From: UBA1231 sp045123185
GTDB lineage: Bacteria > Bacillota_I > Bacilli_A > ML615J-28 > CAG-313
Reading direction: 5' to 3'
DNA length: 64,000 nucleotides
Assembly: GCA_045123185.1 (NCBI GenBank)
Contig: JBGVIL010000206.1
Location: 1 to 64,000 of the forward strand
Shown here: piece by piece, positions 1 through 10,346 of the stretch
How the letters are laid out: the number at the start of each line of letters is the position of its first letter
Position numbering within the stretch: position 1 is the first letter of the stretch
Notes under the pieces: generated by a model
What the model was told of the DNA's origin: nothing
The model's database searches: none
What the model saw: only the letters and a program-made list of their open reading frames with translations
Translations under genes and position numbers: made by a program

Positions 1-1084
1 AACGTGAGAATTTATAATGAGATGGTACGTTTGCGGAAATAGACACTCTAGTACCGTATTTATAGATACCTCCACCTGAACCATTATTAACTGTTACATA
101 ATGTCCAGCAGCATTAATGTAAAATGGACTAAGTGTTACATCTTCATCTGGCATAGTTAGAATTGATACAGAAGGGTCTTCTGCGGAAGTTACACCTACT
201 ATTTGTTTTAATGCTGATTCTGTCCCTCTCCATTCATAGAAAGCTAATCCAAAACTAGCGATATTAGCTATAATCATTATTCTATCACCAGCAAAATATG
301 TACCCGTACTTGGTCCGCTACTTGCGGTTGGGTCTTCATTAGCTGAAATATAACCATTTGAAATAGTTAATTTTCTAGGAATACGAGTTTTAAAATTTGC
401 TACATAACTTATATCTCTATATGGCATAACAAATGTAGCCTCTTGTTGTTCAGCGTCTGGTTGCAATAAAAGTAAATCTTGTGCTGTACCACTCCAACGA
501 GTGAATGTCTGATAATTAGCGTGTTCTCCGTATGGCACACCTTTTATTGTAACAACTTCATCTTCTGCTACTAATGCTTCACTGCTGTTTATACGTTCGA
601 CAGTACCGTCATCTCTTACTACTTGTGTAATTACACCATTTGCAATTTCAACTTTCCAATAGTCTAATGGTAGTCTTGGTTGATTGTGCATTAAATCTAA
701 TGCGAATTCAAGTTGGTTTGCTAACACGTAGTTTGGTTGTGTTGCGCTTGCGTATATATTAGGTAATCTACTGGCTATAGCAGGATTATTTTTTGATAAA
801 TCTACTAATTGTTTTATATTGCTTACAATTCTGTTTATCTCAGACTTTGTTGGTATCATGTTTTTTTGCCAATAGTCATTCTCATATACTTCTATATTGA
901 TTTCATTACGAACTATTTTCTGTTCAACCATCCATTCTGCACAGTACGCAGTATTTTTTTCTAGTCTATTCAAATCTATATCGTTCCAACAACCTTTAGG
1001 ATTTTCTTGGTCAGGGTCTAATTGAACGGCTTTCACACTACCTAAAGTTCTATCGTAAATTGGTTCTATCCATTCTCTAGTCAA
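1..1084 (-). CDS. Baseplate/tail protein with InlB-like repeat (partial)
   Basis: This gene runs off the left edge, leaving about 361 codons. The start is a TTG at 1084, chosen because a GGAGGTG ribosome site sits 7 bases upstream and because the nearby ATG at 1073 opens only a 7-codon frame. It overlaps the end of the preceding tail gene by 8 bases, which suggests coupled translation. The N-terminal third is a helical, charged segment. Residues from about 320 carry the pattern GHYVTVNNGSG followed by YKYGTRVSISA, typical of divergent InlB B-repeat/bacterial repeat domains found on surface and tail-tip proteins. Its place after the tail-associated protein supports an upper-baseplate or receptor-contact role. 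The function is inferred. Confidence 0.7.
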   Translation of the reverse strand, partial: MTREWIEPIYDRTLGSVKAVQLDPDQENPKGCWNDIDLNRLEKNTAYCAEWMVEQKIVRNEINIEVYENDYWQKNMIPTKSEINRIVSNIKQLVDLSKNNPAIASRLPNIYASATQPNYVLANQLEFALDLMHNQPRLPLDYWKVEIANGVITQVVRDDGTVERINSSEALVAEDEVVTIKGVPYGEHANYQTFTRWSGTAQDLLLLQPDAEQQEATFVMPYRDISYVANFKTRIPRKLTISNGYISANEDPTASSGPSTGTYFAGDRIMIIANIASFGLAFYEWRGTESALKQIVGVTSAEDPSVSILTMPDEDVTLSPFYINAAGHYVTVNNGSGGGIYKYGTRVSISANVPSHYKFSR

Positions 1085-3221
1085 GTGCAATCACCTCCAT
1101 ATTCCCATCCCACGTACCATTAAAGGTCCAGCGGTTTCTTAATATATAAACTGACATTTGTGGAGAAAATTGTGTTTGAATTACACCATAATCTCCGGCA
1201 TTTACTAATGGTTCTCCTCTGCCTGAGAAAGTATATTTGAATTTCTTTTTGTACCATTGTAAGTATTTATATTTAATATATTCTGATTGACCTTTAGCAG
1301 TGATATCACTTTGTATAATTTGAGTATCCAAGACTAAGCTGTCACTAATTACATTTCTTTCTTGAATGTTCTTTACGTTTACAGGATATCCTATGATTTC
1401 AACCTTAACTTCATCACCAGCAGCAAATCCGATTAAAGTTATAATACCACGTTTGTTATATAATTCAATTGTACCTAGTGATATGGCTTGTAATACTTCT
1501 TCTGAATTTTCATCAGAAAGTCTTGCTCCGACTACATACGCACTACCATAAGTTACTTCATTATTTACCGCAGTACACGTAGCAGTAGCTATGACCTTAC
1601 AATTACTATATACTGACCCAGTTGTTATTGCTGCATTATTTGATACAAAATCATTTACCGCTCCGGTTTGGTCTAATTGTGAGTAGTATTTAGGTATAGA
1701 TATTTGTGAAATATTATTTACTGTTTCTAATTGTTCAGCCGCAGGAATACTTGTGAAATCAGTATAATGCCATGTGTATGAATTTGTAAATGTTGTAGGG
1801 TCAGAAATATCTAAGTTTGCAAATTTTATATGACCATTATCTTTTATCAAAAGTGTTGCTCCTACAGAAAATGCTAATAACTGAATCACTTGTTTACAAG
1901 GTACTTCTGGTATAGGAGCATTTATTGTATAATCTCCAAAGTTTTTACCATTTACATCAGTTGAAAATTCAATCGAATTCAAATCAAATCCTTCATAAAC
2001 CAGTATGTCGTTAGCAACTTCGGCTATTCTACGTTCTCCACCAGCATAAATATCAGTAGTATAAGTCTCTTCCATTACATCTAATAGTGAACCACAGGTA
2101 AAAGTAGCACTTTCATCTGCATTTGCGGAAACATCCATAAGTCTTAACTCTTTCCAGTTATCCCATTCGATTTCAGTACCTTCGCCTAATTCTCTGTTTA
2201 TTACAGGAAAAGCATTTGCTCTTTTTACAGTTGCTACACCTACATAATGTGTAACTGGATTTCCATCTTCATCATATACTGGATTTCCAGCTTCGTCATA
2301 CACTTGCTGTTCAACACTTGTGTATTCGTACTCATCCTCCATTTTAACTGTACCATCTGAATTATATTCATAACCAAACACGTTGTATCCGTTTCTAAAT
2401 CTAACTCTAGTCTGTCTAGTTAAATTGATATATCCATTTTCAGGATTATCTACGTTGTAAAGACCATCATAATTGTTCACATCAAATCTAAATGTTCTAG
2501 AAGGTAGTGTGTCACAAACATAAGAAGTTTTATCATCAAAATCTACATTCATAATACTATCTTGGTCTAAACAAATTGTCTTACCAAACATGACTGTGCT
2601 TACACGAATTCTTCTGTGTCTAAATCGAGTCTTTACAAATTCAACTACTATATAACTAACTCCATCTTTATTTATTTCAAAATTAACAGAAGGTAATGTT
2701 TCCAACGTATGCGTTCCATTCTCATCCTTCCATTCAATATTCTCAGTTAGTGTGGCAATTTCAGTATCATCTGCGTCATAACAATGAAGTATAATGTTTT
2801 TTGGATATGCACTAGGTACCGCTGGATTTAACATCACTGAAAAATTTTCCACTTTAGTTGGATGAGTTATATTAACTTTCATCGTAGGATTAACATCGAA
2901 GTCCCCATTTTCATTTGATACACTAGCAGACATATATCCAGCAACAGGTGTACCTTGATAAACGATAAATCTACCATCTAATAACCATAGATTTTCTTCT
3001 AAGGTTGCGATTGTCACACTGTTATATTTATCTAGGTCTGTCACAGCATTTATGTCACAAATATCTAGCTTATCAGCAGATGTGACATTACTAATTTGAA
3101 CACTTGTGTCTGGTGTATACATTATCAAATCAATATAACCTTCTTTTCTGGTCCTAGCTTTTAAGTGATTTTCAAAATCAACCATGTCTAAATTACCATA
3201 TTCGTCTCTATGAACCGCCAT
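1077..3221 (-). CDS. Tail-associated (Tal/baseplate hub-like) protein
   Basis: This 714-residue protein lies just downstream of tape measure and a distal-tail-like gene, the usual slot for the tail-tip hub. The C-terminus (YILRNRWTFNGTWDGNMEV) has the look of the hub beta-domain that closes many Gram-positive siphophage tail-tip proteins. The remainder is beta-rich, with no enzymatic motif I can recognise and no peptidase signature. A good AGGAGGTAAG site precedes the ATG at 3221. The role rests mainly on gene order. Confidence 0.65.
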   Translation of the reverse strand: MAVHRDEYGNLDMVDFENHLKARTRKEGYIDLIMYTPDTSVQISNVTSADKLDICDINAVTDLDKYNSVTIATLEENLWLLDGRFIVYQGTPVAGYMSASVSNENGDFDVNPTMKVNITHPTKVENFSVMLNPAVPSAYPKNIILHCYDADDTEIATLTENIEWKDENGTHTLETLPSVNFEINKDGVSYIVVEFVKTRFRHRRIRVSTVMFGKTICLDQDSIMNVDFDDKTSYVCDTLPSRTFRFDVNNYDGLYNVDNPENGYINLTRQTRVRFRNGYNVFGYEYNSDGTVKMEDEYEYTSVEQQVYDEAGNPVYDEDGNPVTHYVGVATVKRANAFPVINRELGEGTEIEWDNWKELRLMDVSANADESATFTCGSLLDVMEETYTTDIYAGGERRIAEVANDILVYEGFDLNSIEFSTDVNGKNFGDYTINAPIPEVPCKQVIQLLAFSVGATLLIKDNGHIKFANLDISDPTTFTNSYTWHYTDFTSIPAAEQLETVNNISQISIPKYYSQLDQTGAVNDFVSNNAAITTGSVYSNCKVIATATCTAVNNEVTYGSAYVVGARLSDENSEEVLQAISLGTIELYNKRGIITLIGFAAGDEVKVEIIGYPVNVKNIQERNVISDSLVLDTQIIQSDITAKGQSEYIKYKYLQWYKKKFKYTFSGRGEPLVNAGDYGVIQTQFSPQMSVYILRNRWTFNGTWDGNMEVIALD

Positions 3222-3244
3222 AACTTACCTCCTTTTTTATAATA

Positions 3245-3760
3245 TTAATAACCCATATCTATTAAATTACATTTTACATCTTTATACCATACTGGGCGCT
3301 TAGCATATAGGTAGTTTCCACCTGCTGTATATTTTATTGTTTCCCATTCACAAGGAGTAGCTTCAAAATCACCCCAATAGAATTTTCTTTTTATAAACTG
3401 TTCATATTCGTCATCCCAGTACCATATTTCGCATTCAAATTTAGCGATTTGTTTTTTCAACCAATTCACATCATATCTTGATAAGTATGGCCAGTATAAA
3501 TTATCAAATTTATTAAGTCTTCTGTTTATAGTTTGTGCTACAACTTGACCTTTTGCGTTTCTTGTAGATTTAACTAATTGCTCAGACTTCTCTGTATACC
3601 CTATAGCAGGGTTATTCACAGTATTATAAAGTGGGTTTTCTGGGTCATACTGTGAATAATCCTCTGTCAAACGGTTTCCGTTAGGGTCGTGAAAATAAAA
3701 ATTTTCACCATTTATTATAAGAAGTGGAGCAAAAGAGTTTGTTTTAGGACATAATCCCAT
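3245..3760 (-). CDS. Distal tail-like protein
   Basis: This 171-residue protein sits between tape measure and the hub, where siphophages encode Dit. It starts MGLCPKTNSF and is rich in Trp and Tyr (FYWGDFEATPCEWE, KRPVWYKD). Gut-phage homologues of this type are usually left as minor tail proteins, and I do not see a clear Dit signature. Spacing to its neighbours is tight (14 and 23 bases), with AGGAG upstream of the ATG. The role is inferred from order and size. Confidence 0.55.
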   Translation of the reverse strand: MGLCPKTNSFAPLLIINGENFYFHDPNGNRLTEDYSQYDPENPLYNTVNNPAIGYTEKSEQLVKSTRNAKGQVVAQTINRRLNKFDNLYWPYLSRYDVNWLKKQIAKFECEIWYWDDEYEQFIKRKFYWGDFEATPCEWETIKYTAGGNYLYAKRPVWYKDVKCNLIDMGY

Positions 3761-3774
3761 ATCTCATTCCTCCT

Positions 3775-6700
3775 TTATCTTGCATATACTCTATTATTTA
3801 ATATGTTATTACTCATTCTGTTATTTGCTTTTTCAACGGTTGCAACTAAGTCTGAGCCTCTTTGTACAAATTGTCCGTTTACATTTATACCTTGTTTCAT
3901 TGTACTATCTAGTGATTCCATAGTTTTTATCATTTGAGACATATATTCTCGTTCTTCAGCGCTTAATCCTGGTTGTTGGTATGGATTATTGTATTTTTTA
4001 GGTACAACTGCTTCACCTTGATGTAAATAAGCTAATCCATCATTTGGTACATAATTTGTACCTACTGCCATAGCTGGTATTGTTCTAGATTTATACTCTG
4101 CGCTGGCTTTCTTTTCTCCATTATAAGTCCAAGTATCAGCTATACCAAATGTGAAGATTTCTTTTAATGTATCACCGACACCTTGCCAGAAACCTTGATG
4201 TTCTTCAATTATATTATCTATAGCGTTCATCTGTCCTGCAAATTGATTTTGTGTATCTTGGTCTACACCGCTTAAAAATGCTTTTTTAGTTTCATCACTT
4301 GAATCTCTCCATTTTTCAACTAAACTAGCTAATTCACCTTCTGTTAAATTATTTATTTCTGCCATTTTAGTTCTTTGTTGTGGTGTTAAGTCTTGTAATA
4401 AATGTTTAGCTTCTTCTTCACCAGCTTGTTTATATAATTGAATACGTTTATCAGTAGCTTCTTGTTCAGTATACAACATTGCGGCTTCTGCATAACTGAT
4501 TCTTGCAGATGCTAATTCAAAATTACCAGCAGCAACATCTTCTGCTATAGCTAATTCTATTTCAGCTTTTTGTAATTTTTTCTTAGCTTCTTCTAATTGT
4601 TTAGTTGCTTCTGTATTTTTAATTTGTTGGTCGTTCAATGCCGTTAAACTATCTGTTAGACCTACTTCTGCACCTGATAACATACCTGTGTGGAAAGTAC
4701 CATTTTGTACAGCACCTACTAATTCATCCATACGAGTTTTTGTAATACCTAGTTGTTCTCCTTCTTCATAAACTTTTTCAGTTTGAAGTCTCAAAGTATC
4801 ATTTAATACTTTTTGCAATTCTGTTAAGTTAGTTACTTGTGTTGAATAGCCTTGTACCTGACCTTCATAGTATTCTATTTTTTGCATTTCGTTATTAGCG
4901 TTTCTTGCTGCAACTTCTACTTGTTCAAACGCAGGGGCTAATGCAGTAGTTAATGCTCCAACTACAGCACCTACTGCGGCTCCAACTGCGGGTCCTATTA
5001 CTGGAATTATTTGACCAATACCAAAACCAATCGCTGCACCTCCAGCAGCTCCTTTTGCTATATCCCAACCTGTTCCTTTTTTGTCCTCGTCTTTTCCTCC
5101 ACTTTGTTCAAGACCTATATTATAAGAGGTTTTATCTGCGGCAGAATCGAAGGCGTCTGTCACCATTTTTCCGCCAAGTGCTATAGATAATACTCCAACT
5201 AATCCTTTCACTAGAGCAAAACCTATCATCGAACCCCAAGAACCAGCCTGTGTTATCGCGGCTGAATTTGTGAACATTTCTCCTAAAGTACCAATTAAAC
5301 TATACTTTCCTCCAGCAAATAGACTTTGGAAAGCCATCATTATACCTTGGCCAAATCCACTAGCGCCAAGTAATGTAGTTATCCAACTACCTACTTTACT
5401 AAACACGCCTGTTATACTATTAAGACTCAATTTTCCAAATAATGCGTTAAATAACAAGTCTCCTAGTAAGTTCAAACCTTTCCACGCTAGGAATGCAACT
5501 AACATCCAACCTAGTATTTCTAACCAGTTATCTTTAATTGCTGGCCAAATTGTATTTTGGATAAATGGCCATAATATTTCACTCCATAATGTTTTTATAC
5601 CTTGCCATGCTATGCCTAGGATTTCTTTCATTACTTCTCCGAAACCTAAGTCACCTTTGATTACTCCTGCAAATAAATTTCCTATTCTTTCTGCTAAATC
5701 AATCCATTCTTGCGAAAGCTGTGGTTTATATATATCACCCATTAAGTCGTTTGCACCACTATTATCAGAACCAATATCATGTAATTCATCAAAACTAGCA
5801 GTTACATTTGCCGCAGCCTCTAATTCTTCTCTTATTTTCTGAGATTCTGCCGCTGCTTGGTCAAATAAACTAACTGGTATATGACCAAATGCTTCTTGTA
5901 CCTTCATTGATATGATATCTAAGAAACCAATACAATTAACTAAAAATTGTGCAATTTTATCCATAAATGGTTCTAATATAGCGTGTAAGTTATAAGTAAT
6001 AACGTTCATCGTTCTTTGCCATTTAGTATTCCATCCCATGAATTGTTGGAAAGCTTTTTTGATTTGTGTTATTGGGTTTAATTGCACTAACCAATTTTTA
6101 AGCATTTGTCCTATATGACGAGACATTAATTGATATGTATAATTAAGAATTTCCGCCATTCTTGTTTGGAATTTAAGAGCTTTTCCGTTCTTATCTAATC
6201 CTGAGTTTATATTTCTTAATATACCATTATTATCTTTTAATACTGGAGAAGTGAAATTCAAATATTTTACCATTTGACTAAATCTTCCACCAGTTTTTTT
6301 AATAATTTCGTCGTTTGCTAGTAAGTCTGCTTTTATACTATCTAATACGAGCTTCTCTTCTTCTAAATCAGCTAAAGTTTTCTTAGCGGCAGAAGTCCCT
6401 TTTAATACATTACCCTCAGCATCAAACTTAATATCACCTTTTTTCTCTAAACCTGCTAGTTCAGTTTCCTTAGTTTGTATATTAATTAGTACTGACTGCA
6501 ATGAATTACTGATATTACCTAGCATTTGGTTTAAACCATCAGCTTGTGCACGAGACTTTTCTAAAGAAGGCATAAAAGCATATCCTAAACCACCTGTTGC
6601 AAAGCCTAATGCGTTTTTCCAGAATCCACCACCATTTTGAGCATTCTCCATTTGTTTTCCTGAGAGAGCTTTGTTCAACTCTTTCAATAGTTCAGTAGTA

Positions 6701-8898
6701 TCTACATCTCTACCTTTAGTCAATTGAATATTTTGGATTAATTCTGGGTTTTGGTCTATACTAGATTTATTAGTTCTATATAATTCTAGTATACGTCTCA
6801 TTCCAGCCTTATCACCAGTATCATTTGGGTTTCTACCATTATTCAATCCATATTCTTGGATACGTGCTGCGGCCATATCATCTTGTGCATCAGCGTTTGC
6901 GCTTAATATTTTTTCATATCGTTTTGATACACCCGTTAATCGTTCAAATGCTGTTTCAAGATTTTTAAAAACACCTTGATTAAACTGTGATGCGTAAATT
7001 TTTGATTTTTCAACACGACCTTGGTCATCTGTTTCTAGCAATTTTGGCAATGCTTTATAGAATTCTGATTTTGTAATACCGAAAGGAGTCTCTGTTGTTT
7101 TTGTATAAGAATTTGAAACAGGTACTAATGCTAGTGACTTTTCAATAGGTTTAAGTACTTCTGCAATTTCATCATATACAGCTTTCATTTCAAATGAATA
7201 ATCCGGACGTTCCTGCTCTTTTGCATTAGTGGTTTCATTTTTAGTAGTTTTTTGTTCATTTGGTAATTCTGGTTGCGGTTCAACTTTTTCTTCTTTTTTA
7301 CCAGTTATAGCACTTAAAATATTTCTTACCAAACCAATTAATTCATTAGCTTTCGCATCTGTATTAAAACCAGTAGTTACGTCTCTCTTGGTAGCTTTTG
7401 CGACGTCTCTATCTATATCAGAATTTAATTTTAAACTAGTTTCTTGTTTACTATCGCTTACAGCTTCTCTTGCGTCATCAATTCTGTCAAAAGATAACTG
7501 AGTCTCTGTAGCTTTAGTTCCTTTTCTTGCTTCTTCAAAAACTTCATTTGTTGCTCCAGATAATTTATCTAATTCAGCTTTATAATCATCTGACATCTTA
7601 ACTTCATTTACATATTTACCAGCCATGTTATTAGATTGAGTTGTCTTAGAGTTGCTTACAGATTTAATTGTTTTGTCTGTTCCTAACACCATTTCTTTTG
7701 CAATCGTATCTGCAATAACTTCTGAATCCCATTGTTGCATTAATTTATACAGTTCGTTAACTAGCCTTTGTGTATTTTCATGACCTTTACCTACACCTTT
7801 CTGCTGACCATCCTCTCGATTAGTACCACCAAGTTTAGTCTGTGTAGATTTAACTCCTTTTTTCGTTTTAACTTCTGTACCACTGTTGTATATACCTTCT
7901 ATTGCACTTGTTATGGTGTTTTCTGCATATTCAGTTGTCTTACCTATAGACTTAGTTAATACTTTTATAACTGCTGCATATTCTTTTAAATTGTCTAATG
8001 TAATTTCTTCACTTCCAGATTCTAAGTCTTTGATAGCTTTCTTTAATTGAGCTTTAACTGCTTTTATTGTATCTGATAAGAATTGATATTCAGTAGTTTG
8101 AGGTGTTTTATTACCTAAACCTATTGGATTCTGTTCTTCACCAGTTCTTGTCCCTACTTTATAATGTGGGTCTATCCAACTCACTAATGTTTGTGCGGCT
8201 TTTTCTTCCTCTATTTGCATTATTCTAGCTAACTCAGATGCCCACTTACTACCATGAGCACTATATTCACTTAATCGTGCTAATTCTGGGTTAGTTCTAC
8301 CAGCATCTATACTAGCGCTAGTTGTTTTTGGTCCTGTAGACTCCCAACCTTTATACTTTCTATCTTGTTCTTGTTTGATGTTAGCATCTATTTCTTCTTT
8401 AGAGTGCGTACCAAAGTTTCTAGGTTTTTTACTAGATGATTTAGTACTCGTCTTAGTAGACGTTTCTAATTTCGCAATACTTTCTTCAAAGCTTGCTATA
8501 ACTTTGTCTAGTTCTCTTTTTTGAGCAAGGTAAGGTTGTAATGTTTCACCAATAGTTTTAGTTAACCATTTCGTTTGTTTTGAATTACCTTTACCTTCTT
8601 TCCCTGCTAAGCTCTTGAACTTTCTATACTTTTCAATTAAGTTATCTAAATCTTCTACAGACGAAGAAAAGCCCTCTTTAGACATCTTCTCATATGTTTT
8701 GATGACGTCTTTTTGGGCTTTATCTAACTCTTTTGAACCTCTAGCGTAAGAGGCTTTTATTTCAGCAGGGACCTCAATATAGCCATCTTTAAGAGAACTT
8801 AATACACCTTTAGTTAATTCACTTATCGCCGCTTTGGCGCTATCTTTGTCAGCATAAGCACTGACCGGGATTACAAATCCTGTCTCTTTATCAGCCAT
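3775..8898 (-). CDS. Tail tape measure protein
   Basis: At 1,707 residues this is the longest gene in the window. It has long Lys/Glu-rich helical stretches in the first 900 residues, hydrophobic Trp-rich segments near 1,130, and a Gly/Ala-rich membrane-like segment near 1,290-1,320. The C-terminal motif around 1,615-1,635 (VPNDGLAYLHQGEAVVPK) is characteristic of tape measure proteins. It follows the two chaperone frames, as in most long-tailed phages. Length sets tail length, so a long tail is expected. No lysozyme or peptidase domain is evident. I found no in-frame CGG codon in it. Confidence 0.95.
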   Translation of the reverse strand: MADKETGFVIPVSAYADKDSAKAAISELTKGVLSSLKDGYIEVPAEIKASYARGSKELDKAQKDVIKTYEKMSKEGFSSSVEDLDNLIEKYRKFKSLAGKEGKGNSKQTKWLTKTIGETLQPYLAQKRELDKVIASFEESIAKLETSTKTSTKSSSKKPRNFGTHSKEEIDANIKQEQDRKYKGWESTGPKTTSASIDAGRTNPELARLSEYSAHGSKWASELARIMQIEEEKAAQTLVSWIDPHYKVGTRTGEEQNPIGLGNKTPQTTEYQFLSDTIKAVKAQLKKAIKDLESGSEEITLDNLKEYAAVIKVLTKSIGKTTEYAENTITSAIEGIYNSGTEVKTKKGVKSTQTKLGGTNREDGQQKGVGKGHENTQRLVNELYKLMQQWDSEVIADTIAKEMVLGTDKTIKSVSNSKTTQSNNMAGKYVNEVKMSDDYKAELDKLSGATNEVFEEARKGTKATETQLSFDRIDDAREAVSDSKQETSLKLNSDIDRDVAKATKRDVTTGFNTDAKANELIGLVRNILSAITGKKEEKVEPQPELPNEQKTTKNETTNAKEQERPDYSFEMKAVYDEIAEVLKPIEKSLALVPVSNSYTKTTETPFGITKSEFYKALPKLLETDDQGRVEKSKIYASQFNQGVFKNLETAFERLTGVSKRYEKILSANADAQDDMAAARIQEYGLNNGRNPNDTGDKAGMRRILELYRTNKSSIDQNPELIQNIQLTKGRDVDTTELLKELNKALSGKQMENAQNGGGFWKNALGFATGGLGYAFMPSLEKSRAQADGLNQMLGNISNSLQSVLINIQTKETELAGLEKKGDIKFDAEGNVLKGTSAAKKTLADLEEEKLVLDSIKADLLANDEIIKKTGGRFSQMVKYLNFTSPVLKDNNGILRNINSGLDKNGKALKFQTRMAEILNYTYQLMSRHIGQMLKNWLVQLNPITQIKKAFQQFMGWNTKWQRTMNVITYNLHAILEPFMDKIAQFLVNCIGFLDIISMKVQEAFGHIPVSLFDQAAAESQKIREELEAAANVTASFDELHDIGSDNSGANDLMGDIYKPQLSQEWIDLAERIGNLFAGVIKGDLGFGEVMKEILGIAWQGIKTLWSEILWPFIQNTIWPAIKDNWLEILGWMLVAFLAWKGLNLLGDLLFNALFGKLSLNSITGVFSKVGSWITTLLGASGFGQGIMMAFQSLFAGGKYSLIGTLGEMFTNSAAITQAGSWGSMIGFALVKGLVGVLSIALGGKMVTDAFDSAADKTSYNIGLEQSGGKDEDKKGTGWDIAKGAAGGAAIGFGIGQIIPVIGPAVGAAVGAVVGALTTALAPAFEQVEVAARNANNEMQKIEYYEGQVQGYSTQVTNLTELQKVLNDTLRLQTEKVYEEGEQLGITKTRMDELVGAVQNGTFHTGMLSGAEVGLTDSLTALNDQQIKNTEATKQLEEAKKKLQKAEIELAIAEDVAAGNFELASARISYAEAAMLYTEQEATDKRIQLYKQAGEEEAKHLLQDLTPQQRTKMAEINNLTEGELASLVEKWRDSSDETKKAFLSGVDQDTQNQFAGQMNAIDNIIEEHQGFWQGVGDTLKEIFTFGIADTWTYNGEKKASAEYKSRTIPAMAVGTNYVPNDGLAYLHQGEAVVPKKYNNPYQQPGLSAEEREYMSQMIKTMESLDSTMKQGINVNGQFVQRGSDLVATVEKANNRMSNNILNNRVYAR

Positions 8899-8948
8899 AT
8901 TTACTACCTCCTACAACCTAAATCTATATTTATACTAACCCACTATGG

Positions 8949-9326
8949 TCAAGATTTTTTCACAGATTTGTTTATCTTTTTTTCGTAATCTTCTCTTAAC
9001 CATTCTGGCATTGGCGCATTTTTAGTCTTCTTTTCGAATAACTCTGGGATTGCTTCTTCCATTTTACCTGGATAATATTTAGCTCCAAATGCTGCTCTGG
9101 TCATACTACCTGCACGCCAAATTTTATAAGCCAATCCTTCACGTTTGTATTTTAAGATAAACAATAACTCTTTACAGGAATAATCATAAAGAGTTTTTAG
9201 GTCACATCCTTGTTTTACTAATTCTGCATACAAATCATGAACTATGTGAAATCCTGCCAATGGGTCGTATTTATTTTCTTCTTCAAATATACTACTTATT
9301 CCAAGTCTTCTCTTTAATTTCTTCGC
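8949..9326 (-). CDS. Tail assembly chaperone, frameshift extension (gpT-like)
   Basis: This frame is the C-terminal half of the tail assembly chaperone. Its only internal initiator is a TTG at 9260 with no good ribosome site, while the frame stays open upstream into the end of the first chaperone gene. It reads on from residues RRLGISSIFEEENKYDPLAG, which look like genuine protein. It lies +1 relative to the upstream frame. A shift at the CCC codon (9328-9330) followed by A would fuse 105 residues of the first frame to 125 of this one, giving about 230 residues. This mirrors lambda G/GT, where the extension binds tape measure. Confidence 0.75.
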   Translation of the reverse strand, partial: AKKLKRRLGISSIFEEENKYDPLAGFHIVHDLYAELVKQGCDLKTLYDYSCKELLFILKYKREGLAYKIWRAGSMTRAAFGAKYYPGKMEEAIPELFEKKTKNAPMPEWLREDYEKKINKSVKKS

Positions 9327-9642
9327 TGGGAGTTGGTATTTCTTGTTGTTTTTGTACCAATCCTGATTTTTGTACTATTTCAGCTAAATATGTTTCAGCT
9401 AATTTTTGCATTCCATACTCACTTAATAATGCGTCAAATAAATCTCCTTCATTTTTATATTTTAATTTACAAGCATCATTTGCACACGCAAAAAAGATAT
9501 TACACATTGTTGTAAAGTCTGGATTTTGGAATGCTTCAAATATGTTTTTTCCTAATTTCTTTTCTAAATAAATAATTACTGAACTCTTTAGTTTGAATTC
9601 ATATTCAATTCCATCTATTTTGATTATTACTATATTGTCCAT
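9292..9642 (-). CDS. Tail assembly chaperone (gpG-like)
   Basis: This 116-residue protein lies between tail tube and tape measure, the standard position of the gpG-type chaperone. It opens with a short beta segment (VIIKIDGIEYEFKL) followed by helices, as in Gram-positive phage chaperones. It ends KEKTWNK-stop while the +1 frame continues, so both short and extended forms are expected. Codon 105 is CCC, rare in this AT-rich sequence. The CCCA context permits the P-site tRNA to slip by one base. Confidence 0.75.
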   Translation of the reverse strand: MDNIVIIKIDGIEYEFKLKSSVIIYLEKKLGKNIFEAFQNPDFTTMCNIFFACANDACKLKYKNEGDLFDALLSEYGMQKLAETYLAEIVQKSGLVQKQQEIPTPSEEIKEKTWNK

Positions 9643-9668
9643 AATTTCAATCCTCCTATTAATAAAAG

Positions 9669-9715
9669 TGGTGGATGTAAACGCCCGAAGATTGTACTGG
9701 CTAAACTGCCCACCA
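9669..9715 (-). terminator. Hairpin between tail tube and chaperone genes
   Basis: TGGTGG (9669-9674) pairs with CCACCA (9710-9715) around a 35-base loop. On the minus strand the stem is followed by CTTTTATT. It could act as a partial terminator that lowers chaperone expression relative to the abundant tail tube, or as an RNA processing site. The stem is short, so this is tentative. Confidence 0.35.
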
Positions 9716-9735
9716 AGTTTAGTTTTATTTAATTA

Positions 9736-10287
9736 TTATTCACTAATTGCTTCTGATGGCAATGAAACTGCTATATCAGATTTAACATCATGATAGATAG
9801 CAAATTTTTCAATGTCTTGTTGAGCATCAGCTGTATATGATATACTTGTTGTTGCATCATACTCAATTATAACTCCTGAAGCTTTTACAACTAACCAGTG
9901 AGCTTTTCTTAATGGTCTAGCGTCAGCCATAGCCTTAACAGCTCTTAAGTTATGTTCAACTCCGTCTGGTGTGTCAGCAAATGTCATCATATTTATTTCA
10001 TATGATACTTCTGCTGCTGGTTGTAATCCTAAAACTGATGTTTCAGCTTTAGTATTATCAAGAGTTGTTGTATCTATAGTATTAGGTTGTCCACCGAAAT
10101 CTGGTGTACTAGCTAAACCATATATACGTTTAAAACCTTGAGATTCAACCCAAGTTTTCATGTCTTTTTGTCCTTCTGGTATAGTATAAGCACCATCTTT
10201 TCCGATGAAAGCTGCACTACCTGTTTCTTCTTTATAATATAACGCTGTACCAAGCGTAGCAACTTGTACTTTTGCATCTGGGTCCAT
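9736..10287 (-). CDS. Major tail (tube) protein
   Basis: This 183-residue protein sits between the tail-terminator-like gene and the chaperones, in the tail-tube slot. The sequence begins MDPDAKVQVATLGTALYY and alternates short beta strands, with late segments such as GVIIEYDATTSISYTADAQ consistent with a tube fold. An AGGAGG-type site precedes the ATG. It should be among the most abundant late products, and a hairpin follows it. Confidence 0.8.
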   Translation of the reverse strand: MDPDAKVQVATLGTALYYKEETGSAAFIGKDGAYTIPEGQKDMKTWVESQGFKRIYGLASTPDFGGQPNTIDTTTLDNTKAETSVLGLQPAAEVSYEINMMTFADTPDGVEHNLRAVKAMADARPLRKAHWLVVKASGVIIEYDATTSISYTADAQQDIEKFAIYHDVKSDIAVSLPSEAISE

Positions 10288-10346
10288 AATAAATACCTCC
10301 TTATAAAATTTTCAATTTCTTAACAAAGTATTTAGTTCAGTAGAAA

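Noticed and set aside
5270..5842. A 190-codon plus-strand frame opposite the tape measure gene
   Set aside because: Antisense to a well-supported gene, hydrophobic low-complexity translation and no ribosome site.
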